NCBI GenBank assembly: GCA_003245625.1 | Contig: QKCT01000023.1 | Location: 1 to 34,981 of the forward strand | Direction: 5' to 3' | Source of the DNA: Bacillota bacterium | GTDB taxonomy: Bacteria; Bacillota_I; Bacilli_A; Izemoplasmatales; Hujiaoplasmataceae | Length of the DNA: 34,981 nucleotides | Shown here: positions 20,298-28,701 of the stretch, piece after piece | Layout: every line of letters begins with the position of its first letter | Position numbering within the stretch: position 1 is the first letter of the stretch | Notes under the pieces: generated by a model | What the model was told of the DNA's origin: nothing | The model's input: only the letters and a program-made list of their open reading frames with translations | Database searches by the model: none | Program-made: the position numbers and the translations under genes

Positions 20298-21555
20298 ATA
20301 CTTGAAGATTGCCTTAATGGCTTTGGTTATGGTTCTATCCATATCATTATTGGGGTGTAACACCGACAATGGTCCCGCAACCGATGAATTCACAATCACT
20401 TTTGTGGATTATGATGGAACGGTTTTAAAAGAAATCACTTGTCAAGTAGGAGATACATGTACCATTGTTCCTCCTGCAGATCCAAATAATAAGGAAAATG
20501 CATATTTTACAAGATGGTCGCTATTTGAAAGTGAATTTGCGTCTATTGATCGCGATACGGAAATCAAGGCGATTTATACATTGGATAATCGTTTGTTGAC
20601 GATTGGAAATCGTTCGATTGTCTTTTACTCCTTCTTCATCATTTCTGGAATCACCGTTGCGTTATTGCTTGGATTAAGAGAAGCAAAACGAATCGGTGTT
20701 AAGAAAGATGATTTGATCGATGGTTTCTTGTGGATTGTCCCTGTGGCAATATTAGGCGCAAGATTATGGTATGTTGCGTTTGAACTAGATAACTTTATTT
20801 ATGGAGGATTCTTCCCTTCGTTGTTAAGGATTTTAGGATTCTATAACGGAACATTGGATTTTGCTAGTTTTGGTTTGTCTGGATTGGCAATTCATGGTGC
20901 GTTTGTGACGGCTGTCATTTGTGCATATTTTTATACAAAGAAAAGAAAAATCGATATTTTCAAAGTCATCGACATCGTCGCTGTAGGATTTATTATCGCG
21001 CAAGCGTTCGGTAGATGGGGAAATTTCTTTAATCAAGAAGCACATGGCGGAATCGTTGGTGGCATGACAGATGGAGTAGCCAATTTAACGCTGGAGCAAC
21101 AATTCGACTTTCTAAAGAATACATTGCATTTGCCGACATTTATCGTGAACAATATGTATATTCGAGCTGGTCTGCACAACTTAAATGTAGAACCATTAAC
21201 AGGGTTCTATCATCCTACATTCTTCTATGAATCGATGATTAATTTAATTGGATTTGGTGTAATGTTGGTATTGCGTCGAGTCAAGAAAATTCACTTTGGT
21301 GAGTTGTTGTCCGTTTATTTGATTTGGTATGGTGGTTTACGCATCTTTATCGAGACGATGAGAACAGATCCATTGACATTCGAATTCTTAGGGATGACAT
21401 TTAAATCAGCAATCGTCACATCGACGATTATGATTGTACTAGGAATTCTGTTATCGGTATTTATTCGTCTGAAAAGAAAGGGTCAAGATTACAGTACTGT
21501 CCCAGGATATTTTGGATATAAAAAAGAAATAGAAGCCCAAACAGTAGAGCAATAG
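20290..21555 (+). CDS. lgt: Prolipoprotein diacylglyceryl transferase with N-terminal lipoprotein-like extension
   Basis: Lgt transfers diacylglycerol from phosphatidylglycerol to the lipobox cysteine of prolipoproteins in the membrane. The core from about residue 97 is a normal Lgt: multiple membrane helices, GLAIHGA (catalytic-type H202), signature GRWGNFFNQEAHG at 241-253, and HPTFFYES. The odd part is residues 1-96. It starts with a signal peptide and perfect lipobox (SLLG then C23), followed by an extracellular-type domain resembling the InlB B-repeat/Listeria-Bacteroides repeat (ITFVDYDGTVLKEI... W ... IKAIYT). The enzyme should therefore be its own substrate. The ATG at 20290 is preferred over 20278 because GGGG precedes it at good spacing; both starts retain the signal peptide. 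Length is 422 residues against roughly 260-290 usually. Confidence 0.93.
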   Translation: MNKYLKIALMALVMVLSISLLGCNTDNGPATDEFTITFVDYDGTVLKEITCQVGDTCTIVPPADPNNKENAYFTRWSLFESEFASIDRDTEIKAIYTLDNRLLTIGNRSIVFYSFFIISGITVALLLGLREAKRIGVKKDDLIDGFLWIVPVAILGARLWYVAFELDNFIYGGFFPSLLRILGFYNGTLDFASFGLSGLAIHGAFVTAVICAYFYTKKRKIDIFKVIDIVAVGFIIAQAFGRWGNFFNQEAHGGIVGGMTDGVANLTLEQQFDFLKNTLHLPTFIVNNMYIRAGLHNLNVEPLTGFYHPTFFYESMINLIGFGVMLVLRRVKKIHFGELLSVYLIWYGGLRIFIETMRTDPLTFEFLGMTFKSAIVTSTIMIVLGILLSVFIRLKRKGQDYSTVPGYFGYKKEIEAQTVEQ

Positions 21556-21565
21556 GAGAGAGAAT

Positions 21566-22513
21566 ATGTCATTTTCTACGGAAATTAAAACCGAATTGCA
21601 GAGTTTAAAACAATCGGATTGTTGCAATCGTGCAGAACTATCCGCTTTGTTGCATATCGGTGGTTCCATTGAAATGAATTCTCAAGGGTTAAGTTTGGTC
21701 TTTCAAAGCACCAATAATGCAGTCATTCGTCGCTTCATGGTACTTACTAAAGCGTTATATGGAATCGAAGTTACTTTGATTAAGAAACAATCGATGAAAC
21801 TTCGGAAACACGATATTTTTATTGTGAAAATCGATAAGCAAGTTGATTTCTTGTTATCGGATTTATCGTTGATGAATTCGCAAGCGATTTTCTTCCAAGA
21901 TGTTGATGAACGAATCATCGAACAAGAATGCTGCAAGAGATCTTATTTGAGAGGCGCATTTTTGGCCACTGGATCGATTAATTCGCCAGAAACTAGTTCT
22001 TATCATCTAGAGATACAAGCTTTCTCAGAAACACAAGCAGAAGTTATCAAAGAAATTGCTAATTATTTTGATTTGAATGCGAAAGTGACGAAAAACAAAA
22101 GAGGTTATATCGCATATATAAAAGAAGCGGAACGAATAGCAGACTTTTTACGTGTTATCGGAGCGAATAATTCATTATTTCAATTTGAGGATTCCAGAAT
22201 TAAAAGAGATTTTACAAACTCCATCAACCGTGTCATAAATTGCGATATCGCAAATGAAAAAAAAGCTTTAGATGCGGCTGAGAAGCAAATGGAATATATT
22301 GAAATCTTAGAAAAGTATCATAGAAATATATCGAAGTCCATGGAAGAAGCAATCTTCTTAAGAAAAACATATCCGGATTCCACTCTATTAGAACTCAGTT
22401 ATGCTTCGAAAGAACATTTCGATAAGCAGATTTCAAAATCCGCTTTAAATCATCGTTTCCGAGCAATCAAAGATTTGGCAAACAAAACATTGATTGAAGA
22501 GGGAGTCCTATGA
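21566..22513 (+). CDS. whiA: Sporulation/cell-division regulator WhiA
   Basis: WhiA is a DNA-binding protein with an N-terminal LAGLIDADG homing-endonuclease-like fold and a C-terminal helix-turn-helix, conserved in Gram-positive bacteria and linked to cell division and chromosome segregation. The 315-residue product shows the family's SFSTEIKTEL start, the CCKRSYLRGAFLATGSIN segment (about residues 121-138), and the C-terminal LLELSYA...ISKSALNHRFRAI helix-turn-helix. It begins after an AGGAGAGAG site and overlaps acpS by four bases (ATGA). The usual partners rapZ and yvcK are not between lgt and whiA here. Confidence 0.95.
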   Translation: MSFSTEIKTELQSLKQSDCCNRAELSALLHIGGSIEMNSQGLSLVFQSTNNAVIRRFMVLTKALYGIEVTLIKKQSMKLRKHDIFIVKIDKQVDFLLSDLSLMNSQAIFFQDVDERIIEQECCKRSYLRGAFLATGSINSPETSSYHLEIQAFSETQAEVIKEIANYFDLNAKVTKNKRGYIAYIKEAERIADFLRVIGANNSLFQFEDSRIKRDFTNSINRVINCDIANEKKALDAAEKQMEYIEILEKYHRNISKSMEEAIFLRKTYPDSTLLELSYASKEHFDKQISKSALNHRFRAIKDLANKTLIEEGVL

Positions 22514-22851
22514 TTGTCGGAACGGGAATAGACATTTTAAATGTCTCAAGAATCAAATTAGAACATGCAAAACGAATTCTAAGCGATTCAGAAATAAAGA
22601 TTTGGGATCAATTTTCTTTGGAAAAAAGGAAGTTGGAGTATTTGGCTGGTAGATTCGCATTAAAAGAGGCGATTATAAAAGCGATTGGTCATACCGAGTT
22701 CAAAATCGGCATGCGAGATATTACCATTTTGAACGATGAAACTGGAATGCCGATAATGGTTTCTCCGACCTATGAGAATCTTCGCTTCTCGATTAGTCTT
22801 TCGCATGAAAAAGACTATGCCGTAGGCCTTTGTATCATCGAAAATGTGTAG
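22510..22851 (+). CDS. acpS: Holo-[acyl-carrier-protein] synthase
   Basis: AcpS transfers 4'-phosphopantetheine from CoA to apo-ACP, enabling fatty acid synthesis. The 113-residue length is typical. Key features are the metal-binding GTGIDI start (D8), the LAGRFALKEAIIKAIG segment (catalytic-type glutamate), and ISLSHEKDYAV near the C-terminus. Its ATG overlaps the whiA stop as ATGA. It closes the hprK-lgt-whiA-acpS run. Confidence 0.95.
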   Translation: MIVGTGIDILNVSRIKLEHAKRILSDSEIKIWDQFSLEKRKLEYLAGRFALKEAIIKAIGHTEFKIGMRDITILNDETGMPIMVSPTYENLRFSISLSHEKDYAVGLCIIENV

Positions 22852-22876
22852 TTTTTTTGATGGTACTAAAATATTC

Positions 22877-22905
22877 TTGCAAAAACACATAAAAAACAGT
22901 AAAAT
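22877..22905 (+). promoter_or_regulatory. Sigma-A promoter of the membrane thioredoxin gene
   Basis: TTGCAA at 22877-22882 and TAAAAT at 22900-22905 are 17 bases apart, 21 bases before the start codon, which follows GAGGTGA. Confidence 0.65.
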
Positions 22906-22925
22906 AAAAATACTGAGGTGAAAGT

Positions 22926-23453
22926 ATGGCTACATATAAAAAGGGATTTAAGAAACAAAATACAGAAACAATTTTATTGCAAGTAATCATCGGGATTATC
23001 ATTGCGGTATTTGCTTTTGTTGCAATTGCACTTATTTATGATACAGCGACACAATGGAAAGATTACAGTTATTACACGAATATTTCAGAATACGAGGGTA
23101 TTCTTGAATATACAAATGGTGAGGATGAAGCTTTGGAAGACTATTTGGTTTACTTCTATTATGAAGATTGTACCAACTGTCAATCCATTAAGACCGATTC
23201 GTTACGACTTGCCAACAAGTTGAACAGAAACAGTGAAGTGTTCTTCTTGGCCGATACTACAGCGATGACAGATGAAGATGATTATCTAGAAACATTCTTG
23301 GATTCTGTTGATTTGTCTGATTCCGAATTTGGCACTCCAGCATTACTTATTGTTGTAGATGGTGAATTTTATGGTATCTATGTAGGAGCCGGAGATGTAT
23401 TGGAAGCTCTTGAAAACGTCTACGACGGTGGCGTCGAAGGCTTCGATTTCTAA
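22926..23453 (+). CDS. Membrane-anchored thioredoxin-fold protein
   Basis: The 175-residue protein has a basic N-terminus, one transmembrane segment (about residues 16-38), and a thioredoxin-like domain predicted to face outside. The redox motif is CTNC (C82, C85) in a YFYYEDCTNC context, and the expected cis-proline appears in GTPALLIV (P138). The rest of the domain is very acidic. Thioredoxin-fold proteins of this layout act in extracytoplasmic disulfide exchange; whether this one reduces or oxidises is unknown. It has its own promoter and terminator and stands alone. Confidence 0.8.
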   Translation: MATYKKGFKKQNTETILLQVIIGIIIAVFAFVAIALIYDTATQWKDYSYYTNISEYEGILEYTNGEDEALEDYLVYFYYEDCTNCQSIKTDSLRLANKLNRNSEVFFLADTTAMTDEDDYLETFLDSVDLSDSEFGTPALLIVVDGEFYGIYVGAGDVLEALENVYDGGVEGFDF

Positions 23454-23470
23454 AAACGAAACGAGATAAG

Positions 23471-23496
23471 AAACCTTTGCCAATGCAAAGGTTTTT
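23471..23496 (+). terminator. Intrinsic terminator after the thioredoxin-like gene
   Basis: AAACCTTTGC and GCAAAGGTTT form a perfect 10-bp stem with a CAAT loop, followed by further T residues. Confidence 0.92.
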
Positions 23497-23533
23497 TCTT
23501 TGTCTAAATGTCGAAAAACAAGCCTAGTTTGCT

Positions 23534-23562
23534 TTGTCAAAACAAGGAAATTATGGTAAAAT
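23534..23562 (+). promoter_or_regulatory. Sigma-A promoter of tex
   Basis: TTGTCA at 23534-23539 and TAAAAT at 23557-23562 are 17 bases apart, with a TG one base before the -10 (extended -10). Confidence 0.7.
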
Positions 23563-23586
23563 GAATTGAATAGGAATGGTGATTAT

Positions 23587-25788
23587 ATGGAATACATGAA
23601 TGAAACTCTAATTAAGCAAGTAGCTCAAAACCAAGGGATTAAAGTAAAGCAAGTCGAAACGGTATTAGAATTACTTGAAGAAGGGAATACAGTTCCTTTT
23701 ATTGCTCGATATCGAAAAGAAAAAACAGGCTCTTTGGATGAAGAACAAATTCGTGCAATCGAAAAAGAATATGAATACGGTAAGAACCTAGAAAAGAGAA
23801 AAGACGATATCATTCGCTTGATTGACGAAAAAGGGATGCTTACGGAAGAGTTGAAGAAAGATATTCTAGCTTGCGATAAACTCGTTGATTTGGAAGATAT
23901 TTATCGTCCATATAAAGAAAAGAAGAAAACCAAAGCAACCGAAGCGATTAAAAAAGGGTTAGAACCATTAGCTGTTACGATGTTAACATTCCCTAATATT
24001 GATAACTTGGATGCAATGGCTGAACCGTTTATTACAGAAGAAGTACCGACTGTTGCGGATGCATTTGAAGGCGCCAAGTATATTATCGCTGAAATGGTTT
24101 CGGATAATGCAGATTATCGTAAATGGGTGAGAAGTTATACGACAAACAATGGAAAAATCGTTACTAAACTAAAAAAAGGTGCAGATGATCCATATCAAAC
24201 ATATCAAAACTATTATGATTATGAAGAAGATCTTAAAAGCATCAAATCATATCGAATTTTAGCCATAAATCGAGCTGAAAAAGAAAAGATTATCACGGTT
24301 AAGCTCGATGTAAATTTGGAAGAAATCTATAGTTACTTAGACCGAAAGGTTATCGGAGGGAAAAACTCTTTGGTTGTACCATTGGTTCAAGAAGCATACC
24401 AAGACGCTTACAAACGTTTGATTAGCGGATCAATCGAACGCGAGATCCGCAGTGAATTTACAGATCAAGCAGAAAATCAAGCAATTCATATTTTTTCTGA
24501 AAACCTAAGGGCATTGTTATTACAACCTCCTATGAAGGGAAAAATGGTTTTAGGTATTGACCCTGCTTTTAGAACGGGATGTAAATTGGCAGTGATTGAT
24601 CCTTATGGTAAGTTTATTGCAAAAGGAGTCATTTATCCTCATGAAGCTTATAAGGGTGGTCACGCAGATCCAAAGAAAGTAGATCAAGCAAGAAAACTGA
24701 TTGATGCAGTAGTACGGAAATATGGTATCGATATTATTGCAATTGGTAATGGAACTGCATCCAGAGAAACGGAAGCATTCATTGTCAGCATCATCAAAGA
24801 ATACAAACTACAGAGTAAATATGTTATCGTTAGTGAAGCTGGAGCTTCTGTGTATTCCGCCTCTGATTTAGCAAGAGAAGAATTCCCAGAATTTCAAGTG
24901 GAAGAACGATCAGCTGTCAGTATTGCTAGAAGATTGCAAGACCCTCTTAGTGAATTGGTCAAGATTGATCCAAAATCGATTGGGGTTGGACAATATCAAC
25001 ACGACGTTACACAATCTAAATTAACCGATTCTTTAGACTTTGTAGTTTCTACTGCAGTAAATCAGATTGGTGTCAATGTTAATACCGCTTCATTCTCGTT
25101 GTTGAAATATATTTCAGGACTTTCCGCAAAAGTGGCGAAAAACATTGTTACTTATCGCGAAGAACACGGTCCTTTTAAGAATCGTGACAATATTCTTTCA
25201 GTGGATGCTATGGGACCAAAAACCTATGAACAAGCAGTTGGATTTTTACGGATATTTAATTCCGAAAATCCATTGGATAAAACACCGATCCATCCGGAAA
25301 GTTACGAATTATCTCAAAGAATATTGAAATACTTAAATTTGAATGTGAATGAAATTGGTACTCCAAAATGTAAATTAATTATCGGAAACTGTGATAAACA
25401 ACGTTTGGCTCACGATCTAAACGAGAATATTATTTTGATAGAAGATATTTTGGATGCATTTGTCGCACCAACAAGAGATTTAAGAGATGATTTCCCTCAA
25501 CCATTACTAAAAAGTGAATTGCTTTCATTGGAAGATTTAAAACCAGGAATGGAATTGCAAGGAACGGTTCGAAATGTTGTTGATTTTGGAGCGTTCATCG
25601 ATGTCGGTATCAAGGAAGCGGGATTAGTGCATATTTCTAAAATGAGCACTCAATTCATCAAACATCCAATGGAAGTTGTTAGTGTTGGTGATATCGTAAA
25701 AGTATGGGTTATGAGCGTAGATTTAGAACGAAAACGTCTCCAACTTACTATGATTAAGCCAGATGATAGAGCAAATTACATCAATTAA
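23587..25788 (+). CDS. tex: Tex-family RNA-binding protein
   Basis: Tex is a cytoplasmic nucleic-acid-binding protein related to eukaryotic Spt6, thought to act in transcription. The 733-residue product has the family's domain order: Tex-N helical region (VPFIARYRKEKTGSLDEEQIR), a YqgF/RNase H-like domain (KMVLGIDPAFRTGCKLAVID), a helix-hairpin-helix region with VNTAS...LLKYISGL and the YR..HGPFKNR segment, and a C-terminal S1 domain (LQGTVRNVVDFGAFIDVG). I chose the ATG at 23587, with GGTGAT upstream, over a TTG at 23566 next to the -10. It is transcribed alone. Confidence 0.96.
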   Translation: MEYMNETLIKQVAQNQGIKVKQVETVLELLEEGNTVPFIARYRKEKTGSLDEEQIRAIEKEYEYGKNLEKRKDDIIRLIDEKGMLTEELKKDILACDKLVDLEDIYRPYKEKKKTKATEAIKKGLEPLAVTMLTFPNIDNLDAMAEPFITEEVPTVADAFEGAKYIIAEMVSDNADYRKWVRSYTTNNGKIVTKLKKGADDPYQTYQNYYDYEEDLKSIKSYRILAINRAEKEKIITVKLDVNLEEIYSYLDRKVIGGKNSLVVPLVQEAYQDAYKRLISGSIEREIRSEFTDQAENQAIHIFSENLRALLLQPPMKGKMVLGIDPAFRTGCKLAVIDPYGKFIAKGVIYPHEAYKGGHADPKKVDQARKLIDAVVRKYGIDIIAIGNGTASRETEAFIVSIIKEYKLQSKYVIVSEAGASVYSASDLAREEFPEFQVEERSAVSIARRLQDPLSELVKIDPKSIGVGQYQHDVTQSKLTDSLDFVVSTAVNQIGVNVNTASFSLLKYISGLSAKVAKNIVTYREEHGPFKNRDNILSVDAMGPKTYEQAVGFLRIFNSENPLDKTPIHPESYELSQRILKYLNLNVNEIGTPKCKLIIGNCDKQRLAHDLNENIILIEDILDAFVAPTRDLRDDFPQPLLKSELLSLEDLKPGMELQGTVRNVVDFGAFIDVGIKEAGLVHISKMSTQFIKHPMEVVSVGDIVKVWVMSVDLERKRLQLTMIKPDDRANYIN

Positions 25789-25829
25789 TGAAAATTACTA
25801 GATTGCTATTATTTTCTTTTACATTGTAA

Positions 25830-25835
25830 TATAAT
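25830..25835 (+). promoter_or_regulatory. -10 element upstream of the DUF308-like gene
   Basis: TATAAT lies 38 bases before the start codon. No well-spaced -35 was found, so this is a partial promoter call. Confidence 0.4.
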
Positions 25836-25873
25836 AGAGGTATCATTTATTGAACCAAAGGAGGGTTTTGATA

Positions 25874-26548
25874 ATGGATAAACCAAAATTCGGATACGGT
25901 TGGACGATTAAATGGATTCTTGCGGCAATTTTATTGGCTGCTGGAATCTTGATGGTGATTTATAATACAACAGTCGTTTATGCAGCAACCGGTATAGCCG
26001 TTGTTATTTTCTCACTATTTAGAGTAGTACCACTAATGAAGACTTTGACAAAAGAAGTGTTGCGTACCATCAACTTGATTGAAATCATTTTTGATTTCAT
26101 CCTTGGTGGAGTAATGATTTATGTTGCGTTTTCCGGTAAATCGGGAGACAATACATGGCAAGTTCTATATGGTTACTTATTGATGTTCTTCTTATTGGCA
26201 AGGGGTATTATTTACTTTGTTTCTTTATATTATTTTGAAGAAAAATCAGAACCTGCAAAGTTTTGGACTCATATGATTTTCTTTGCAGCTGGATCTGCGG
26301 TATTGACATTGTCATTACTTGGAAAAGGATCTGATTTAATTTCCGCATTGGTTTGGGCTTTGGTAGCGTTCGCTATTGGTGGCGCAGGATATCTTGGATA
26401 TGATGGATACGGCGGATATCGTAAGTATCGTGAACAATCCAAGAAATTAAATACTGAAAAACAACCAAAGAAAGAACCTGTTGTAGAAAAAGGGACACCT
26501 CAACCTGTTCCTCAAGAAGAGAAACAAGAAGAAACCTACGTGAATTAA
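25874..26548 (+). CDS. Multi-pass membrane protein, DUF308/HdeD-like
   Basis: The 224-residue protein has about six hydrophobic helices arranged in pairs, as in the DUF308 (HdeD-like) family, whose E. coli member is linked to acid resistance. The assignment rests on overall pattern (WILAAILLAAGILMVIYN, IIFDFILGGVMIYVAF, GYLLMFFLLARGIIYF) and is moderate. A glycine/tyrosine-rich GYLGYDGYGGYRKY segment follows the last helix. The final ~40 residues are charged and proline-rich, probably cytoplasmic. ATG at 25874 follows a strong AAAGGAGGG; an upstream in-frame TTG at 25850 was rejected. Confidence 0.6.
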   Translation: MDKPKFGYGWTIKWILAAILLAAGILMVIYNTTVVYAATGIAVVIFSLFRVVPLMKTLTKEVLRTINLIEIIFDFILGGVMIYVAFSGKSGDNTWQVLYGYLLMFFLLARGIIYFVSLYYFEEKSEPAKFWTHMIFFAAGSAVLTLSLLGKGSDLISALVWALVAFAIGGAGYLGYDGYGGYRKYREQSKKLNTEKQPKKEPVVEKGTPQPVPQEEKQEETYVN

Positions 26549-26555
26549 AAAACAG

Positions 26556-26587
26556 TTGACAGTTGGCCAAAAATACAGTAATATAAT
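26556..26587 (+). promoter_or_regulatory. Promoter of the tRNA-Ser gene
   Basis: A consensus TTGACA at 26556-26561 is followed after 17 bases by TAATAT (26579-26584), overlapping TATAAT (26582-26587, 20-base spacing). Transcription would start just before the tRNA at 26606. Confidence 0.65.
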
Positions 26588-26605
26588 ATGGCTGGCTGTT
26601 ATATT

Positions 26606-26696
26606 GGAGCAATACTCAAGTGGCCGAAGAGGCGCCCCTGCTAAGGGTGTAGGTCGGGAGACCGGCGCGAGAGTTCGAATCTCTCTTGCTCCGCCA
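26606..26696 (+). tRNA. tRNA-Ser (anticodon GCU)
   Basis: The acceptor stem GGAGCAA pairs with TTGCTCC, the discriminator is G as in tRNA-Ser, and CCA is encoded. The anticodon loop CTGCTAA carries GCU, reading AGC and AGU. A long variable arm (about 26647-26667, GTAGGTCGGGAGACCGGC region) and the GTTCGAATC T-loop complete a class II tRNA-Ser. It has its own promoter and a following hairpin. Confidence 0.96.
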
Positions 26697-26710
26697 TCAA
26701 AAAAACCCAG

Positions 26711-26733
26711 AAGGCGATTAATATCGCCTTTTG
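26711..26733 (+). terminator. Intrinsic terminator after tRNA-Ser
   Basis: AAGGCGAT and ATCGCCTT form an 8-bp stem with a TAAT loop, followed by a short T-tract. It lies 14 bases after the tRNA CCA end. Confidence 0.75.
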
Positions 26734-26751
26734 TTCTTATAAGGAGGGTAT

Positions 26752-27342
26752 ATGTATTTTCATGGGTCGCCAATCAAGGATATTAGTGTCCTAAAACCAA
26801 GTCAATCTTTGCATGATCAACCATATGTATACCTCGTTACAAACAAAGTTGTGGCAATGATTTATTGTTCCAATGCGATTCAATGTTTTTATGAAGATAA
26901 CGACTTAGAAAAACCGGATAAGTTTCAATCATGGTATAGTTATGGATTTAATAAAGAAGGTGTACCGGTAATTGAGGAATATTATCCCAATGCTTTTTTC
27001 GAAACCTATAAAGGTCGCTCGGGTTTTGTATATACTTGTAAAGAACCTTCTACAAAAAGCAACCCCACTAATATCTATTGTGCTTTCACCACCAAAGAAG
27101 AAGTGATAGTTTTAAATCAAGAGATGATTGAAGATCTGTATGATGCATTTCTTACTTATGAAAAAGAAGGAAAAGTAGTAATCAAACGATATTCGGAAAT
27201 GTCAAAAGAATATTTACAGAGGATCTATGATATGATTCGAGAGGATATCGAAACATATGATTTGCGAAACAAACCAGAAGATAATTATACGGTATTTTTG
27301 AAAGCTAAATTTCCGGAATTGTTCCTCGGAGCAAAGTTTTAG
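26752..27342 (+). CDS. Conserved-looking protein of unknown function
   Basis: I do not recognise a named family for this 196-residue soluble protein. It opens MYFHGSPIKDISVLKPS, a Y-H-G-S then L-K-P pattern also seen at the start of some ADP-ribosyltransferase-like proteins, but no complete catalytic triad could be identified, so no enzymatic role is claimed. It is rich in aromatic residues (Y, F, W) and has a helical C-terminal half. A strong AAGGAGGG site precedes the ATG. The gap from the tRNA terminator is small, and its promoter was not found. Confidence 0.75.
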   Translation: MYFHGSPIKDISVLKPSQSLHDQPYVYLVTNKVVAMIYCSNAIQCFYEDNDLEKPDKFQSWYSYGFNKEGVPVIEEYYPNAFFETYKGRSGFVYTCKEPSTKSNPTNIYCAFTTKEEVIVLNQEMIEDLYDAFLTYEKEGKVVIKRYSEMSKEYLQRIYDMIREDIETYDLRNKPEDNYTVFLKAKFPELFLGAKF

Positions 27343-27359
27343 GATTTTCGAATCAATTT

Positions 27360-27368
27360 TGTTATAAT
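27360..27368 (+). promoter_or_regulatory. Extended -10 promoter of the MFS transporter gene
   Basis: TG, one base, then TATAAT at 27363-27368, 29 bases before the start codon. It gives the transporter gene its own transcript. Confidence 0.55.
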
Positions 27369-27397
27369 TTCTATTGTTTAAGAAATTAGGAGTTCAC

Positions 27398-28615
27398 ATG
27401 AAGAAAGAACAATTTACTATCATTCTGTTCTTCTTTGTTCAAAACATCATTCATAATTTAGGTCACCCAGTCACACCCGCTTTTGTAAGTGGAATGGGGA
27501 TTGAAGATTACTGGTTTGGTATCTTCTTTGCGGCCATGAGTTTGGGATTAATGATTGCTGGTCCTATTTGGGGGACCCTAGGAGACAGAGGAAAGAAGAA
27601 ACTATATATTATGATTGGTTTGGCCATGTATAGCATTGGTCAGTTTTTCTTCGGTTACTCCAATAATCAATATTGGATGGTATTCTTCCGTTTCTTTAGT
27701 GGTGTTGGAGTTGTTAGTGCAATTACACTCTTAACAAGTCAAATGATTGAAGTAACTTCGAAAGAGAAGCGTGCGAAATATTTGGCAATTACAGCTGCCA
27801 CTACAACCCTGGGGGCATCCATCGGTTATTTTCTTGGTGGATTTATATCCGGAAATCCGACGTTAGTAGAGTTGTTTGGGATTACCAATTTTCGAGAGAT
27901 TTTCTTGATTCAAGCAATTGCTAATGTTGGATACATTCTCCTTATATTCTTTGTCTTTAAAGAAGTTGAAGGAATAGATAAAGCTCCTAAAAAAACAAGT
28001 GTATTCTCAAGTTTTAAGTTTATTCGAAATATCGATTATCGCTTGGTTCTATTTCTAATCGCTTTGACTTCCATCACCATTGGAACCATCAATTTGAATA
28101 AATTTATCGACGTTTATTTCAAGGATTTGGGATATGATCCCGGTGATTTGGGAGACTTCAAGATGGTTGCGGGTGTTTTGTCAGTGTTAGCGGGATTGAT
28201 TTTGGTTCCATTATTCGCAAAAATAAGAAAACAAATCGGTTTGATGATGGGGATACAAGTATTATCGGCAATCATTGTCTATTTCACCTTTCACGCATCG
28301 AATTTTATCTTGATTATTTATACGATTTATATGATATATATCATTCTTCTAGCGGTATTCACACCTCTGGAGCAAAACTATATTTCCCTTCACGCAAAAG
28401 AAGGAGAATATGGTCAAGTAATGGGGATTCGACAATCTTTCGTATCAATCGGAATGGTCATTGGACCTTTACTAGGGGGATTTTTGTATGATATCAACCC
28501 TCTAGTGATGTTTGATTCGGCTGCGATTGCATTCCTGCTCGGGTTCCTCATCTTGGTTTTGATTTCCATCTTATATCGAAAAGACAATAAAACCAGCCAA
28601 AACACCAATGTCTAG
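27398..28615 (+). CDS. Major facilitator superfamily transporter (drug-efflux-like)
   Basis: The 405-residue product has about twelve membrane helices in two halves. The MFS motif A between helices 2 and 3 reads GTLGDRGKKKLY, and helix 4-5 features (RFFSGVGVVSAI, GASIGYFLGGFISG) resemble the DHA1 drug:proton antiporters such as TetA/MdtG. The C-terminal half has the GMVIGPLLGGFLYD motif. Substrate is unknown. ATG at 27398 follows TTAGGAG; the upstream TTG at 27374 gives only an unlikely extension. It ends in a hairpin terminator. Confidence 0.88.
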   Translation: MKKEQFTIILFFFVQNIIHNLGHPVTPAFVSGMGIEDYWFGIFFAAMSLGLMIAGPIWGTLGDRGKKKLYIMIGLAMYSIGQFFFGYSNNQYWMVFFRFFSGVGVVSAITLLTSQMIEVTSKEKRAKYLAITAATTTLGASIGYFLGGFISGNPTLVELFGITNFREIFLIQAIANVGYILLIFFVFKEVEGIDKAPKKTSVFSSFKFIRNIDYRLVLFLIALTSITIGTINLNKFIDVYFKDLGYDPGDLGDFKMVAGVLSVLAGLILVPLFAKIRKQIGLMMGIQVLSAIIVYFTFHASNFILIIYTIYMIYIILLAVFTPLEQNYISLHAKEGEYGQVMGIRQSFVSIGMVIGPLLGGFLYDINPLVMFDSAAIAFLLGFLILVLISILYRKDNKTSQNTNV

Positions 28616-28626
28616 GCTGGTTTTTT
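28589..28626 (+). terminator. Intrinsic terminator after the MFS gene
   Basis: AAAACCAGCC and GGCTGGTTTT form a 10-bp stem with a 16-base loop, followed by T residues. The stem starts inside the last codons of the transporter gene. Confidence 0.82.
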
Positions 28627-28649
28627 CTTTCTCATTTTTGGCTTCTATA

Positions 28650-28677
28650 TTGTTTTCTTTTTGAATGATAATATAAT
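28650..28677 (+). promoter_or_regulatory. Promoter of the CASTOR/POLLUX-like gene
   Basis: TTGTTT at 28650-28655 and TATAAT at 28672-28677 are 16 bases apart, 24 bases before the start codon. Confidence 0.55.
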
Positions 28678-28701
28678 AAATATTATAGGGGTGTGGAAAG
28701 A

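Noticed and set aside
26447-26786. Open frames on both strands running through the tRNA-Ser gene
   Set aside because: They overlap a clear tRNA and its promoter, so they are chance frames.
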